From assembly GCF_041200145.1 (NCBI RefSeq), contig NZ_CP165734.1, positions 744,001 to 808,000 on the forward strand: a DNA stretch of 64,000 nucleotides. Direction: 5' to 3'. How positions within the stretch are numbered: the first letter of the stretch is position 1; the number at the start of each line of letters is the position of its first letter. The notes below the pieces were generated by a model. The model was not told the origin of the DNA. It made no database searches and saw nothing but the letters and a program-made list of their open reading frames with translations. Source of the DNA: Bradyrhizobium sp. LLZ17. Lineage in GTDB: Bacteria > Pseudomonadota > Alphaproteobacteria > Rhizobiales > Xanthobacteraceae. Made by a program: the position numbers and the translations under genes. Below, piece after piece: positions 63,337 to 64,000 of this stretch.

Positions 63337-63418
63337 CCCGGATTGCGCTGCGCTCCATCCGGGCTAAAGCGAGCGGATGGAATTTCCGTAGCCCGGATGG
63401 AGTGCAGCGCAATCCGGA
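63337..63418. repeat. Long palindromic repeat after the MFS gene
   Basis: CCCGGATTGCGCTGCGCTCC and GGAGTGCAGCGCAATCCGG are inverted arms of about 28 bases with two mismatches, around a 25-base spacer. It is another type of interspersed hairpin, distinct from families A and B. No gene is seen between the MFS stop and 63531. Confidence 0.75.
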
Positions 63419-63530
63419 TTTCGTGCGACGTGATGGAACCGTTGGCAGCGAGAGACGGCAATTGCGCGTGTGGACCTCCACACGGATTCCGGCAGTATCG
63501 GTCCGGGTCGATGGAGAAGCAGGGCGCTGC

Positions 63531-64000
63531 ATGACGGAAGAACGATCAGGCTTGCCGGTTGTTGGCTTCGCGGATCAAAAATCACTCGAAAGATGGCTCG
63601 CGGCTCAACCAGCCGATGCCGTCGGCGTTTGGATCAAGTTCGCCAAGAAGGCGGCGACAACAGCGAAACTGACGAAAGCAGAAGCGGTTGACGCTGCGCT
63701 CTGTCACGGCTGGATCGATGGAAAGCTGGAAAAGTATGACGACCAACACTGGCTAGTTCGCTTCACGCCACGCAAATCGCGTAGCAAGTGGTCGGCGCTG
63801 AACCGCAACAGAGCGCTCGCGCTCATCAAGGAAGGGCGTATGAGACCTGCGGGCCTGGCGCAAATCGAAGCCGCAAAAGCAGATGGCCGGTGGGAGGGCG
63901 CCTACGCTCCGGCGAGTCAGGCCGAAGTCCCCGTCGACCTCCAGAAGGCGCTGGACAACAACCCGAAGGCGTCCGCATTCTTTGCAACAGTGAATAGTCG
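63531..64000 (+). CDS. YdeI/OmpD-associated family protein (partial, runs off the window)
   Basis: The first 156 residues from ATG 63531 are present, with no stop before the end. Conserved stretches are DAALCHGWIDGKLEKYDDQH, WLVRFTPRKSRSKWSALNRN and AAKADGRWEGAY, the pattern of the YdeI/OmpD-associated (DUF1905-linked) family of about 190 residues. The function is not settled; bacteriocin protection is a literature label for this family. Codons such as aca, tca, aaa and cta are used more than in neighbours, so the gene may have been acquired. Confidence 0.82.
   Translation, partial: MTEERSGLPVVGFADQKSLERWLAAQPADAVGVWIKFAKKAATTAKLTKAEAVDAALCHGWIDGKLEKYDDQHWLVRFTPRKSRSKWSALNRNRALALIKEGRMRPAGLAQIEAAKADGRWEGAYAPASQAEVPVDLQKALDNNPKASAFFATVNS

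Overview
The window looks like a chromosomal segment of a Bradyrhizobium or close relative (Hyphomicrobiales, family Nitrobacteraceae). The evidence is high GC, strongly biased codon use, and typical alphaproteobacterial genes: mipZ, divK-pleD, clpS-clpA, a phasin, DUF1489, DUF3572, DUF1849/EipB and MgtE. Interspersed repeats of the kind seen in Bradyrhizobium genomes are also present. Genus assignment is from memory of protein families, not from a search. I see no prophage, integrase, transposase, CRISPR array or rRNA; one tRNA-Leu(GAG) is present.

Layout. 1-5.5 kb: a sugar-acid catabolic locus (enolase-superfamily dehydratase, gluconate 5-dehydrogenase-like SDR, L-idonate 5-dehydrogenase-like MDR) divergent from its GntR regulator and an MFS importer. 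5.5-17.3 kb: ArsB-type permease, half-size DMT transporter, two PAS hybrid histidine kinases, a zinc-ribbon metallopeptidase, the propionyl-CoA carboxylase alpha subunit, an oxaloacetate decarboxylase-like enzyme, acylphosphatase and a LysR regulator. 17.3-25.4 kb: tautomerase, a short DnaB/KaiC-like ATPase, lipB, a short FliN, tRNA-Leu, two polysaccharide deacetylases, mgtE and a small HTH regulator. 25.4-32.2 kb: aldo/keto reductase, a TonB/TolA-like protein, a gene-free interspersed repeat, DUF599, GST, YidB-like and DUF1489 genes. 32.2-43.6 kb: panC, mipZ, an exported hydrolase, VWA and J-domain proteins, a D,D-carboxypeptidase with SPOR domain, a phasin with palindromic operators, and clpS-clpA. 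43.7-49.3 kb: DHA2 exporter, then an aldoxime-nitrile locus (AraC regulator, nitrilase, aldoxime dehydratase) and a HAD phosphatase. 49.6-58.7 kb: TRAP-type binding protein, lytic transglycosylase, trmO, a HIT/acyltransferase/GDPD/RidA run, EipB, a second RidA and dinB-DUF3572. 59-64 kb: divK-pleD, a TetR/MFS pair with twin operators, and a YdeI-family gene cut by the window end.

The most striking property is technical or evolutionary. Eight otherwise well-conserved genes each carry one single-base indel, and one of them (the last MFS) appears to carry two. Most indels lie in or beside G/C or A runs, and each time the reading continues in another frame with family-typical sequence. This pattern suggests uncorrected sequencing errors more than true gene decay, so I annotate these genes as one locus each and give the likely indel site.

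No clear candidate for a wholly new biological system was found. The best leads are the aldoxime-nitrile cluster, the shared TGTGCGTCGCACA palindromes, two CtrA-like boxes, a compact DnaB-like ATPase and a RidA paralogue lacking its catalytic arginine.
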